Origin: Strongylocentrotus droebachiensis
Taxonomy: Eukaryota > Echinodermata > Echinoidea > Camarodonta > Strongylocentrotidae
Direction of reading: 5' to 3'
Assembly (NCBI GenBank): GCA_035222895.1
Contig: JAVYIG010001822.1
Location: 62,001-126,000, forward strand
DNA length: 64,000 nt
A program made the translations under genes and the position numbers. Below, one piece after another: positions 12,350 to 22,620 of this stretch (the first letter of the stretch is position 1; each line of letters begins with the position of its first letter). Under the pieces are notes generated by a model. The model was not told where the DNA came from. It worked only from the letters and a program-made list of their open reading frames with translations, and did no database searches.

Positions 12350-13026
12350 CATTATAGGGTATTAATCAAAGCAGAAAAACGAGAGAAACATTTTAGTGAA
12401 AGTTTGAGCAATATCCGATTAAAAGTAGGAAGGTTATACATTTTTGAAGTTGTCATCAGTGAAACACAAATTTGCAACACTGTGTCTATCTTGCGAAGTC
12501 CTCTCCAATTTGCTCTGTACAGACAATTTCACTAACTTCATTTTTTAAAGTTATTGATGACGGAACAATAGTTTTTGTTTCATACAGGGGTTGTATTTTC
12601 GGGAGAAAAGGTAGACATTTCTGACTTAATTTTTACAGTACAAAGCAAATCTGAGGGACCTCGCAAGATACGTCGCAAAGTTACCAAATCGACCTTGATT
12701 GATCGCAACTTTAAAAATTCATAACTTTCTTATTCAGGAGGCGCGATAGCTCAGTTGGTAGAGCAGTGGTCTCGTTATCCGGCGACCCGGGTTCGAAACC
12801 AAGGCGATGCGCTAGTGCCCTTTGATAAGGCATCAATCCTCTTTACCAGGTTTCTCGCGGAGGGCCTAAAGCCGTCGGTCCTCTGGTTGCTTACTAACAA
12901 GCATTTATGCTTTCTTAGCAGTCAGGTAAAATAACCACTACCGAGCTATCGGATTTTGCTATATAAACCTGTTCCTCTCATTTTCTGCGTCTATTAAAAC
13001 CAATAGCAAGATGGACTTCCCCTTTA
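12350..13026. mobile_element. MITE family AAGTCCACC (composite copy interrupted by a SINE)
   Basis: Blocks such as GCAGAAAAACGAGAGAAAC, CCTCGCAAGATAC, AAAAATTCATAACTTTCTTA and the end TGGACTTCCCCTTTAA match the intact copy at 50786-51054. Part of the family sequence appears twice (from 12350 and again from about 12590), suggesting two overlapping or duplicated copies. The tRNA-derived SINE at 12737-12965 splits the second copy between CTTTCTTATT and CCTGTTCCTCTCATTTTCTG. Confidence 0.6.
12737..12965 (+). mobile_element. tRNA-derived SINE, copy 1
   Basis: The head has a polymerase III A box (TAGCTCAGTTGGTAGAGC, 12747 on) and B box (GGGTTCGAAACC, 12789 on) in tRNA spacing, followed by a tRNA-unrelated body (GCCCTTTGATAAGGCATCAA, CTAAAGCCGTCGGTCCTCTG, TGGTTGCTTAC, TTTCTTAGCAGTCAGGTA). 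The same head-body order occurs at 35208-35425 and, degenerate and reversed, at 31345-31462. It is not a functional tRNA gene because the acceptor stem and 3' end are lost. It is nested within an older MITE. Confidence 0.88.
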
Positions 13027-13029
13027 ATG

Positions 13030-15049
13030 ATTTACTTTGCTCCGACTTTGCTGCTGCAGTTGGTATTTTTGTGAAAACTTTTCCAGCGGATTATTTGGCA
13101 TGAAATATGCTAAAAGATGATCATTAACCCTTATATCAAAGAGTGAGAAGTACGCATCATTATACTCGGTACCCATGCGCTCCGAAAATCCATGGGGAGT
13201 AGCCTTATAATATGAGGGGGGGGGGGGGGGGGGTAGGGCCATGTTAACTCCTCGAATGCAGAAGCGGATCCAGAATTTTTAAAGGGGAACACAAACCACC
13301 CAGTTCCGAAAAGTCCATAATCGAGGGAGATTTTTTAAGAAGGTATAGGCCTCTGCCCATTGGGTTTCAAAGGGGGGGGGGGGGGGTGGGACGGGCAGGG
13401 ATGGGGGGCTCCAATGAAAGAACGTGAGACCGTTCCTTTTATCCCGTCTATATAAGACCGTCTAATCCCGATATAAAACGTTTCTTTTGTGAGGGTATTA
13501 ATGTGATCCTGCTTTGTCTCTTTTTCTTTAGGCCCCAATTAAGCTCTACCTCATCCCGACAGTCAAGTTCTCCCGATAATTTTCTTATTCATTTGATCAT
13601 CAAGTGCGGTCAGTCCTGTATGAAACGCCGACGGAGATTTAATGAGTATTCAATAATAAGAACTTTAAAGGGACTTCGGTTCGGGTGAAAGGGTTTTCAG
13701 AACACTTATTATATTCGGTAGTGAAAATGGGTGGGGTTAAACGAAGCGCAAGCGCAAGAAAAGCCAAATGTCTTAAAATCTCTATAGAATAATGGGGGAC
13801 AAAAGAAGCTTCATTATCATAAAAGACAACGGTTGGCCGCTAGATTTAAGTTATCCAGTTTACTGAAATGGGAGGCTTAAGTTTTTGGAATGCTATGGGA
13901 GTGGAACGTTTTTGAAGTGTCAGGAGGGAAGGGATGTGGAGGGGGTGGGGTGGGGTGGGGGGGGGGGCATGATGGATGCACTCAGGTATAGAAACACCGA
14001 TTTCTTTTTCGTAGAGATCAGTGGACAGGAACCCCTCGTCTCTTGATCTCTCAACGAAGCACCTTTTAAAAAGCGTGTGAAAAAGATTTATTTACCATTT
14101 TATACTCTCCTTCTCCCGAGTATTGCATTATCATCCCTTAAGAAACATCCCCTTTTTTAGTCGGCGTGATTTTATGTCATCCGGCGATTGACCATTATAT
14201 CTGCTGACCTATTATTATTATTAGCTGTTAATACAATTCTTAAGTAAATTGCGAACGAAGAAAACATTTCATCTTTGTAAAATTGTATGATTGGTGTAAT
14301 TTCAAAATTATTAAGAAGTAGGCATACATTTTTTTCTTCGGATGCACAATATGAAAAGAAAACCTCTAGCTCCGAAATAAGCATAATTTGCTTATAGTAA
14401 CAGTTTATCAGAGGAACAAGAGAGGAAAGACAAGGAAATGTCAAACAGTGAGAAAATTATGGCATTTTTGTTGATAGAAAGCTCGCTGTTGATGAATTGG
14501 TTACTCGGAAATGAGTTGTGACTTGTGATGTCATTCCCTTTCTATTTACGGAATTGTTTTGCTCATTTGGAAAAACATAATGAATTCCCAGTTGTCCTCA
14601 AGGTTCTGATTTCTGCCTGTTTACACTAGGTTATACGGATTCATGTTATTGTATGTGTGCCTCTTAATACAAGTATTTTCAGTCTTTAACTAAGTCAAAT
14701 ATCAGCTTGAGAAATCGTGGTTTCATTCGTAAATACTTCAGTCTAGCTTTCAGCTATTGAGAAATTTGTTCATGCTTTTTTCATTTCCTCACGCTTCGAT
14801 CTAATTGTTATTGCATTATCTGTCAGCTAATGTATTTGTAGATCGTCAGTACCTGGCGGATACCGGCGCTTCATATATAAATATTTCTTCTTATTATTGT
14901 TATTATTATCATCAATATCATCATCATGCTCATCATTATTATTGTTGTTTATATTATCAATATCATTATCATCATCATCATCATTAATTATCAAACCAAA
15001 CATTTAAATATTCATTCAAAATCAATTCCAATACAAAACGATCATCATA
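13030..15049. other. Non-coding stretch with poly(G) and (ATC/ATT) tracts
   Basis: No exon recognised. It contains poly(G) runs near 13216-13233, 13371-13387 and 13945-13967, a fragment of a GCGGATCCAGA repeat near 13264 that also occurs around 32166, and an ATT/ATC trinucleotide tract at 14890-14990. Confidence 0.55.
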
Positions 15050-15488
15050 TTAAAGGTAATACAACGTTTTGGTATGGGGTCATGAAGTTGGTTTAAATGA
15101 ACATATTGGAAGCAAACGCGATCCTACAATATTCAGTGATCAAGTCTAAAGTGATGAAATTGTAAATAATAAAGTCTTTATGTTGTATAGCTCCCTCTCA
15201 AGGTCAAGATATTAAATAGCTTTAAAACAATGCTTCTTGACTAAAATCGACCAATTTGCTATTCCCGTTTGGAAATCATATATCACAACTGCATATTCTG
15301 AGATTTTCATTGCCATATAAGCTATTTGACATTTTTATATTCAATTTTTCTTGAAAGCAGAAGTGTTTTAGGGGCTAATTTTTCTAGTGCTTATAATACA
15401 TCCTCAGGGGCATCCAAATGTATCAAAATTGTAAAGAAACGCTATCCGGCCATTTTCAAAATTTCCCAAAACTTTGTATTACCTTTAA
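15050..15488. mobile_element. TTAA-ended MITE, long family, copy 1
   Basis: Termini TTAAAGGTAATACAACGTTT and AAACTTTGTATTACCTTTAA are inverted repeats with TTAA at both edges, as expected for piggyBac-type target choice. The body is shared in direct orientation with 16804-17315. The ORF that crosses its right half is repeat-derived. Confidence 0.75.
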
Positions 15489-15985
15489 TATGCTGACAAT
15501 TTATGCAAAATTTATGTTAAAATTCTGTATCATTCATGAAATTTTTTCTTGTTCTCATATTTTGTTAATATACATTTCTAATGTAAAGAGAAATACCACT
15601 TATATGAGTGCACAAATGCAAATACGTACATTCAAATATAATGGTCAACTTTGTACACTCAGAAAAGCCATGGCCTAAAGTCAATACCTTCTCTCTTCCG
15701 CCCGAGGCATGTAAAATGTAATGTACTTACAGAAACAAACACACAATTTGAACACATTCGTTTGGAGAGTAGTTTTTAACTTTTAAATTCAATTTCATGT
15801 ACATAGCAATAATTATGATCATAAATAATGTTTTATAATTCTGACAATGTACAGATGGGAAAGATTAAAACCAATGAAGATAGTGGAATATATGTATGCA
15901 AAAAGATCATAAAAAATACCAATATAATATTAACTTCAATACCCCATTACACTGCCACAGAAATCGTATTTAAATTATGTACTAC

Positions 15986-16136
15986 TGGGGGCGTTTCACA
16001 AAACTTGTCATCAGTGACAAACAACAGTTGTTGTTATAAGCTACTGAAATCCTTGCTTCTGATTGGTTATCAGCAGATTTGTCATTGATTTTTGTAATTT
16101 GTCATTGAAAGAAGGCTTTGTGAAACCGGTCCCTGG
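15986..16136. mobile_element. MITE, GTTTCACAAAAC family, copy 2
   Basis: About 150 bp bounded by GGGGGCGTTTCACAAAAC and GGCTTTGTGAAACCGGTCCC, inverted with respect to the copy at 4747-4895. A still more diverged relative is visible near 37485-37620. It has no coding capacity of its own. Confidence 0.65.
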
Positions 16137-18960
16137 TCTGTTGTTATAATGTCAAGAGTCTCAAGACATTTCACAAGGCATTTAAAAGCACTTAAAAAAA
16201 AAAAGTTTTTGCAATCATGTTAGAAGGCCTTTTAATGTATTTGAAACAGAAATATGGCACCAAATGAAAGCATCATCATCATCATATGGTTCTAAAAATG
16301 TAAAAATTGAATCAGAAAAAAATATTAATGTGTTTACTAATGATTTGTCCAGCATTTGGCTTTAATATGAACTTTTCAGACTTACAGAAAACAACAGCAC
16401 ATTTTTCATAGCATGGTAATAACAGTTTCATCTAAAGGTACTAAAATGTCTGAGATTGCTATGAAGAAGAACTATGGCTTCATGTTCATATGGTGTGGTA
16501 CACATATATGAACACATTTGGGTAACTGCCTGCATGACAGAAAAGGTGAGCGAAAACAATTTAGTTCTGAGAAGATTCACGCTTACTAATGAATTAACAA
16601 TTGAGACTTTTAGATAAAAAGTGTGGAGACAATCATAGCTTCTTCCTGTTATTCTCCCTCCGATATTTTGGAGATCAGTGATCCCATGGGCAGCAAGACA
16701 TATAACTAAACAGGAGCACAAGAGTAAACATCAAGGCAATGGACTTATAGCAGTCGATCACGATAGGTGCATTTTATGAAAAAAGAGAATGAGTAAAGTA
16801 ATCATTAAAGGCAATACAAAGTTTTGGTATGGGGTTATGAATTTGGTTCAAATGAACATATTAGAAGCATATGCGATCCTACAATATTCAGTGATCATTT
16901 TCGCGGTTGAAATCGAGTCTAAAGTTATGAAATCGTAAATAATAAACTCTTTATGTTGTAAAGCTCCCTCTCAAAGTCAAACCATTAATTAAGTTATTAA
17001 ACAATGTTTATTGACTAAAATCGACCAATTAGCTATTGCCGTTCAGATATTATATATCACAGCTACGTATTTTGAGATTTTCATGGTCGCAGCTACCATT
17101 GTACGGCCGTAGGCGCTATTTGAAATCTTATAAAAATTTACCTGGAGCACCGGTAAATTGTTATATTCAATTTTTCTTGAAAGCAGAAGTGTTATAGGGG
17201 CTAAATTTTCTAGTGCTTATAATACATCCAAAGGGGCATCCAAATATATCAAAATTGTATAGAATCGCTATTGACCCAATTTTCAAAATTTCCCAAAACC
17301 TTGCATTACCTTTAAGTGGCAGGACAGATATATTTTTTAACTTTTGAAGAAAGCATGAAATATGAAGCCTATAAATCAGCTCCTTTGTAAGGAATGATGT
17401 AACAGTTATAATCCATTTTGTTTGAATCCATCGCTTTAGATAAAGATTTACTGGAGCTTTTCTTCAGGCACTGATCAAAATAAAAACAAAATTTCTGTTT
17501 ATTTCTATACTCTGATGAGTGCTAGGCGTAAATGCTTCAGTTTATATTCTTCATTAAAGCTGTTCTTTTACATATGTAAACCATATAAAGGAAATTACAT
17601 CATTTTTAATAACGATATCATATGAGTAAACGGGAACGGGAACCGTTAATTATCTCTCTATACAATTATGCAATAATAATTCAAATAATACTTGAAATTT
17701 ATGTAATAATGATGAGGTCAAGTACCTTGTAATGACTATCTAGGCTTTCTGTCAATAGTGGCTACATAATAGTACTTCTGGTCCCTCTCATAAATAATTA
17801 GGTTCTATTCATCGTCATTAGGTAAAACAAAAAAAATAAAAGATGAAAGTCTAGGACTTGTATTTAAATCTGTCCAAAAATACTTGCAAAAAGTATACTT
17901 GACAGTGTCTGGCATTTCAAGATAACAGGGAGAGGCCTAAAGTTTCTTAGGAAATTTGTTGCCCAGTGATATTGGTTATTCTGATGTCCAAAACACATCA
18001 GTTGAACATTTTGTAATGGATTTAGAGAATGCTAAATAGGAGCATAACCAAAATGATATTTTGTGCATGTCATTGGTCATATTCTAAAATATTTTGTGGA
18101 GGCAATTATGCTAAAATTCATACAAAACACAACTACATTGTACAACATATAACGATAAGATGTATACAACATAATCATACACACACAGTGGTATAGCATA
18201 TAGGTCCAGCAACTGACGGGGACTGTTGGCGTTAGGGGAGGGAGGGGGTGGAGGGGGAGGAGGGAGGGATCTACCAGGAGATAGAAATGCAATATAACAA
18301 GGCCATTGAGTGGGAAAAGGGCGTGAAAGGGGGTGCACTTATTTTCACATGGTCTCTCCCACATTTTATTTCTCTCCACCCTCTTTCCAAAATGATTCTG
18401 CCGTTCAGTGTAGGAAGGGGGAGGGGAGGGGGGCATCCTCCTGCCCCCACCCCCTGTATCTATACTACTGCATGCAAGGGTGCATGGGAAGGTGTGTCAT
18501 GGTCTTGTGGCATATTCTTGTCTGTGCAAGGCATTACTGATGGTGAGTGCAGAAGAAAGAAGCTGTACAGTTAACCCGTTCAACTCTGCATCTAACGATG
18601 GCCTGTGGGAAAATGAACACAAAGAGAAATGTAGGAGAAAGACAATGAAAGGGAGAGAGAGAGAGATAGAAAGAGACAAGGAAAGAGAAAAGTAGGACGA
18701 TGAGGCAATAGCACCAATAAGAGATCAATTCTGCACTGAAAACATATTAATCATATTCTACATTAAACTATGAAAATCATAGTTCATACATTCATCGATA
18801 TGAATAACATTTATTCTTTCATCAATTTTTTTTTTTTTTTTTTTGGGGGGGGGGGGGGGAGGGCGGTCAATTAAAATGATGGAAAAATGATACATATCAG
18901 GTAAATAGACGGGGTATATAGTGAGAAGGACAAATAAAATGACAGAAATTGAGAGATATA
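16137..18960. other. Non-coding stretch between MITEs
   Basis: Apart from the MITE at 16804-17315 there is a GT-free AT-rich segment (17320-18080), a poly(G/A)-rich part at 18225-18275 and 18415-18435, a purine-rich stretch 18640-18690, and a T-run followed by a G-run at 18826-18859. No splice-compatible exon was found. Confidence 0.5.
16804..17315. mobile_element. TTAA-ended MITE, long family, copy 2
   Basis: Same family as 15050-15488, ends TTAAAGGCAATACAAAGTTT and ACCTTGCATTACCTTTAA. It is about 70 bp longer, with extra segments near 16896-16915 and 17090-17155. The two copies are only 1.3 kb apart. Confidence 0.75.
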
Positions 18961-18967
18961 GAAACTC

Positions 18968-18975
<8 letters not shown>

Positions 18976-19012
<37 letters not shown>
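18976..19012. repeat. (GA)n microsatellite
   Basis: A nearly pure GA run on the plus strand, preceded by a short TATATATA and followed by an A-run. Confidence 0.9.
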
Positions 19013-19015
<3 letters not shown>

Positions 19016-19324
19016 AAAAAAAAAAAAAGGCCCTTTTACCCATTACTAGATTCTAGGCTTGGTATAAAGTGCACCGACCCCTCATCACCCTGGATACTGG
19101 CTGTAGACGTTGACATGGCTTCACTAGTGCAAAGAAAAAACAAAAAATATTCAGTAAAAATACATTCACAAAAAGCATTCTGTCACTTCACATACTTCTG
19201 CTATGATCACAACATAACATCAAGAAACATAGCAAGTATTCATTTCCATGTGAGTCACATTTTTAATTTAATTAAATTCAATTAAATTCCCATTTATTTC
19301 ATTCTCCGTTAAAAATTACAAAAT

Positions 19325-19460
19325 AATAATAATAATACAGACATTTATAACGCGCAACATATCCACCCAGAGGGTGCTCAAGGCGCTTACAATGAGCTAC
19401 ATAATATACTTAGATACAATTTTGCTTACATTACATTTATACATAGTTAAAAAAAAGGAA
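19325..19460. repeat. Interspersed repeat headed by (AAT)n
   Basis: It starts with an AATAATAATAAT run and continues CATTTATAACGCGCAACATA, then CAGAGGGTGCTCAAGGCGCT. A differently preserved relative with the same layout (AAT run, TATAGCGCC, GAGGTGCTT) is at 40400-40535. The layout is typical of a dispersed family in marine invertebrate genomes; the name is not known to me. Confidence 0.4.
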
Positions 19461-19634
19461 AAAAAGATGTTATTAGTTAAAGTTGGACATTAGATAAGTT
19501 TTCAGGCTGGCCGTGAAACTATCTACTGATTAACAGTCCTTAAATGTAAAGACCAGTTATGGTCATGCGATAGCATTGTGAAAGAAACGTTGTGGAATCT
19601 ATCAGAAAAGGTTGATCATCTAGCATATAAGTAT

Positions 19635-19955
19635 TGGTGTGTACTGCAAGGTTCTGGAATCATCAAAATGATAAGAAATTTGGCCCAGTCTTCGTAAAGT
19701 TACAAGCACTGTACATAGAAAGATGTATATGGGACTATACGCACACGTGCGCGACACATGCGTTTATCTCTCACAGACCATGTAGATAAACTAATTTACC
19801 AAATATATCAATAAGTAGGCGGTTTCCCGGCAAAATTTTTATCATCATGTATTAGTCAAAACATATTCTTTCACATGATTGGTAATAAGAGCTTCCATTT
19901 CATTTTTTGAAATTGGGTGTTTCCAATACTGGTCTTTACCTTTAAGTGTGTTAGG
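19635..19955. repeat. Interspersed repeat R-A, fullest copy
   Basis: About 320 bp containing AAGTAGGCGGTTTCCCGGC and AATGAGAGCTTCCATTTCAT-like blocks, which reappear in reverse orientation at 44393-44620. It ends in CTTTACCTTTAA, resembling the TTAAAGGTAA ends of other small elements here, so it may be another TTAA-targeted MITE. Confidence 0.6.
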
Positions 19956-20934
19956 GAGACTGTTCCACATTGATACAAAAGACACAAAATAGTTCATAAA
20001 CAAATTTAGAAAATGAAATGGGGAACTACGTAAATAAAGCCCTTAGGCCTTGTACAAGCGTAGTTCCAGAAGCATTTTTAGTACCGGTAATAGTCAACAA
20101 GATAAATAAACATATGCTTTACCTCTGAAATTATCAATGATTTTATCACAAAATGCGTATGACTTAATTTAAAATGAACATATGACAGTTAGTATGAAAA
20201 TTAAAAAGATAACTTTTCAAATGATTTGATCATAAAATGTGTGACCATAATGCAAATGTAGATAATATTGTCAATACCAAATTGAACTTACATTTTTTGC
20301 TGATCTGAAGAATTCTGGAAAAGGTCTGTATAAAATAAGAGAAATTATCAAACATCACAGGTTTATGCTAATTTAGTGTAACCTGCCACTGTTATGATTG
20401 TAAGTGTGTATGTTTTGTCATAAATAATGCAGATAGAGCCTATTAAATATGAAATATTTTGCAAATGAAAGTGAAACAAGTCATAGGATTATAATGTGGA
20501 ATTATTTGTGTGTTTTTTAACCACAGAAAGGAGGTAAAACAAAATATATCTTTTAGTTTGGCTAGAAAATTGCAAGGATATTTTTGTGCCCCTTCTCCAA
20601 CATGTGAGCAAATAGAAATGGAAGTCATTTTAATTTTCAGTGGAGGGTGAGAGACAAGTCTAGCAATTGAAAATCATTTTGATTGTTTAATAACAGATCT
20701 TAGATAGTGAAGAATGTTCCATAAAGGCAAATTAAAGAAGAAAAAAAAGAAAAGTTAAATGTTATATGAATCTCTAATTTTATCTTGCATGTCACTTGCA
20801 GATCAACCTGAATTTGAATAATGAAAATTACAACAACCAAAAAAGTCGGGGGGGGGGGGGGGAAGAAAAGAAGGGAAAAAAAAAGAGAAAAAAGAAAAGG
20901 ATGATTGGTCCCATTGGATATTGGGATGGTTAAT

Positions 20935-21228
20935 TGCTGTTTGGTCTACAACCAGTTTGTCTACTACCTATTAGTCTATTCCCATATGGTCTACACCCAG
21001 CCCATCCACGTGTTCTAATAATCATGTTGTCTACTTATCATTTGGTCATATGACCAATTAATGTAATTGTCATTTGGTCTAATCTGCAATAAGTCTACTA
21101 CCCATTTGGTCTATAGCTCGTTTAGTTTAATTTCCATTCGGTCTCATTCCCAGTTTGTATAATAATAATCGTGAAATTATTATTAGACTAACTGGTAGTA
21201 GATGAACTGGTTGTAGACCAAATGGCAG
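20935..21228. mobile_element. Foldback element with TTTGGTCTACA ends
   Basis: The left end TGTTTGGTCTACAACCAGTT and the right end AACTGGTTGTAGACCAAATG are inverted repeats of about 33 bp or more. The interior is a degenerate array of short units of the form TTTGGTCTA or TAGTCTACTACC. The internal repetition suggests growth by slippage or nested palindromes. Confidence 0.7.
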
Positions 21229-21258
21229 TTCACTATATTGTGATGGTTTTATGGGGTA

Positions 21259-21621
21259 TGTCGTCATCAGCTCGAGATTGCCAAATAGCCCGCTATTTCT
21301 GATTTGGGAAATAAGCCTGAAGTTACAAATCGCGTCTTCATCAGCTCGAGACTCGACCTCGAAACTCGAGCTCGAGAAATTAGCTCGAGATATTTTGCTC
21401 AGCGTTCGCGAATAGTGCGAGTCTTCGGGCTGGTGAAGACGCACCGGACAAATAGCTATGATATTTTGCAAACTAGCCCAAGATATCTTGGGATGATTAT
21501 CTCGACCAAATATCCCGCTAATTGCAACTGCGGGCTGATGAAGACCAAATAAGCGGGATAATTTGCGATCAGGATAGTTAAAATAGCGGGTTATTTGGCA
21601 ATCTCGAGCTGATGAAGACAG
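21259..21621. mobile_element. Foldback element with TCATCAGCTCGAGATTGCC ends
   Basis: Termini TCATCAGCTCGAGATTGCCA and TGGCAATCTCGAGCTGATGA are inverted repeats extending into AAATAGC-CGCTATTT. The interior repeats GTCTTCATCAGCTCGAGA and GGGCTGATGAAGAC several times in both orientations. It abuts the preceding foldback, making a repeat island of 690 bp. Overlapping ORFs in both directions are repeat-derived. Confidence 0.7.
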
Positions 21622-21754
21622 GCCTATGGAGAGGACCTACCCGAGGACCACATCTCTTGAGAGCCTGAGTTATGTTGAGGCACTGTCTGGCATGGACTGT
21701 GACCAGAGGACTGCAGAGATAAACACAGGGAAGGGGGTCGGGAAGGGAATAAGA

Positions 21755-21852
21755 AGAAAGAAGAGGAAAGGAGATGACAACAATGAAAAAGAGGGAGAGA
21801 GAGAAAGAGAGACAATTAGAAAGAGAGAGACACATAGAATGAGGAGAGACCA

Positions 21853-21885
<33 letters not shown>

Positions 21886-22020
21886 GTGAAGAGGAAGAAA
21901 AATAAAAATTAAAGAGAAAAAACGAGAGTAGAATTAGAAAAAATCAGAAAGAGAAAAATGAAGAAGGGAGTGGAAAAAGACAAGTAAGAAAGAAACGAAA
22001 AGAAAGGAATGAAGGAGTAA
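21755..22020. repeat. Purine-rich tract with (GA)n core
   Basis: GAAAGAGAGACA-type units with a pure GA run near 21851-21880. The plus strand is almost wholly A and G for over 200 bp. Confidence 0.75.
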
Positions 22021-22438
22021 AACACAGTATGAGTTTTATGATAATAAAAAAGAAGTAGTAGAAGCACACAATTATGAAGAAGAACTATGGAAAAAGCATA
22101 AGCAGGGGTGAAGATTGAGTAAGTTGAGAATCATATCATTCTACTTTTTCATTACACAACCATTTACAAGCAGAATCACTGAATGAATTAATGCATACAT
22201 TACAAAATATTTTGTAAACTATTTTAAAACTGAAAACATATATTGTTGCATAGGAAATAAAATTCATTGCAAATGTACGGTACTATAATAAGGCATTCCA
22301 CATTCTGAATAGATTTCATTTTTTGGTTGGCCTTTGGGTTAAAAAGTTGAAAGGGGGCACTTTTTTTTGGGGGGGGGGGGGGAGGCAAACGTAGGTTTTT
22401 TTTAGGGAGGGGGCACAGGCTGGTCAAGTCCCCCTCAC

Positions 22439-22620
22439 CTCCACCACTATTCTAACCTGTTCATCAGAAACCATATGTGAAGGGATCATCTTGGAGAAGG
22501 ATTCCTCTAGCTCTTGATTCCATAGCTCCCTGCACCGATGGTGCTGTTGACTAATCATGGAGTGGAGACTAGAACGAAAGACTTCAATCTCGTCATCAAC
22601 CCGACTATGAAGAGTCGACC
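22439..22620 (-). CDS. Acidic protein exon 4
   Basis: Starts in phase 1 after ATCACTTACAG and completes a Gly codon with exon 3, then encodes 60 residues beginning STLHSRVDDEIEVF and ending VRIVVE before GTGAGG. An alternative donor, GTTAGA, lies 18 bases earlier and is weaker. A TTAA-ended MITE begins only 26 bp upstream of the exon, so the branch point must lie in that narrow gap or inside the MITE. Confidence 0.7.

Noticed and set aside
12737-12810. A tRNA gene
   Set aside because: A and B boxes are present, but the acceptor stem does not close, and the tRNA-unrelated body shared with 35208-35425 shows it is a SINE.
21127-21552. ORFs of 82-114 codons on both strands
   Set aside because: They fall wholly within the two foldback elements and consist of repeated words.
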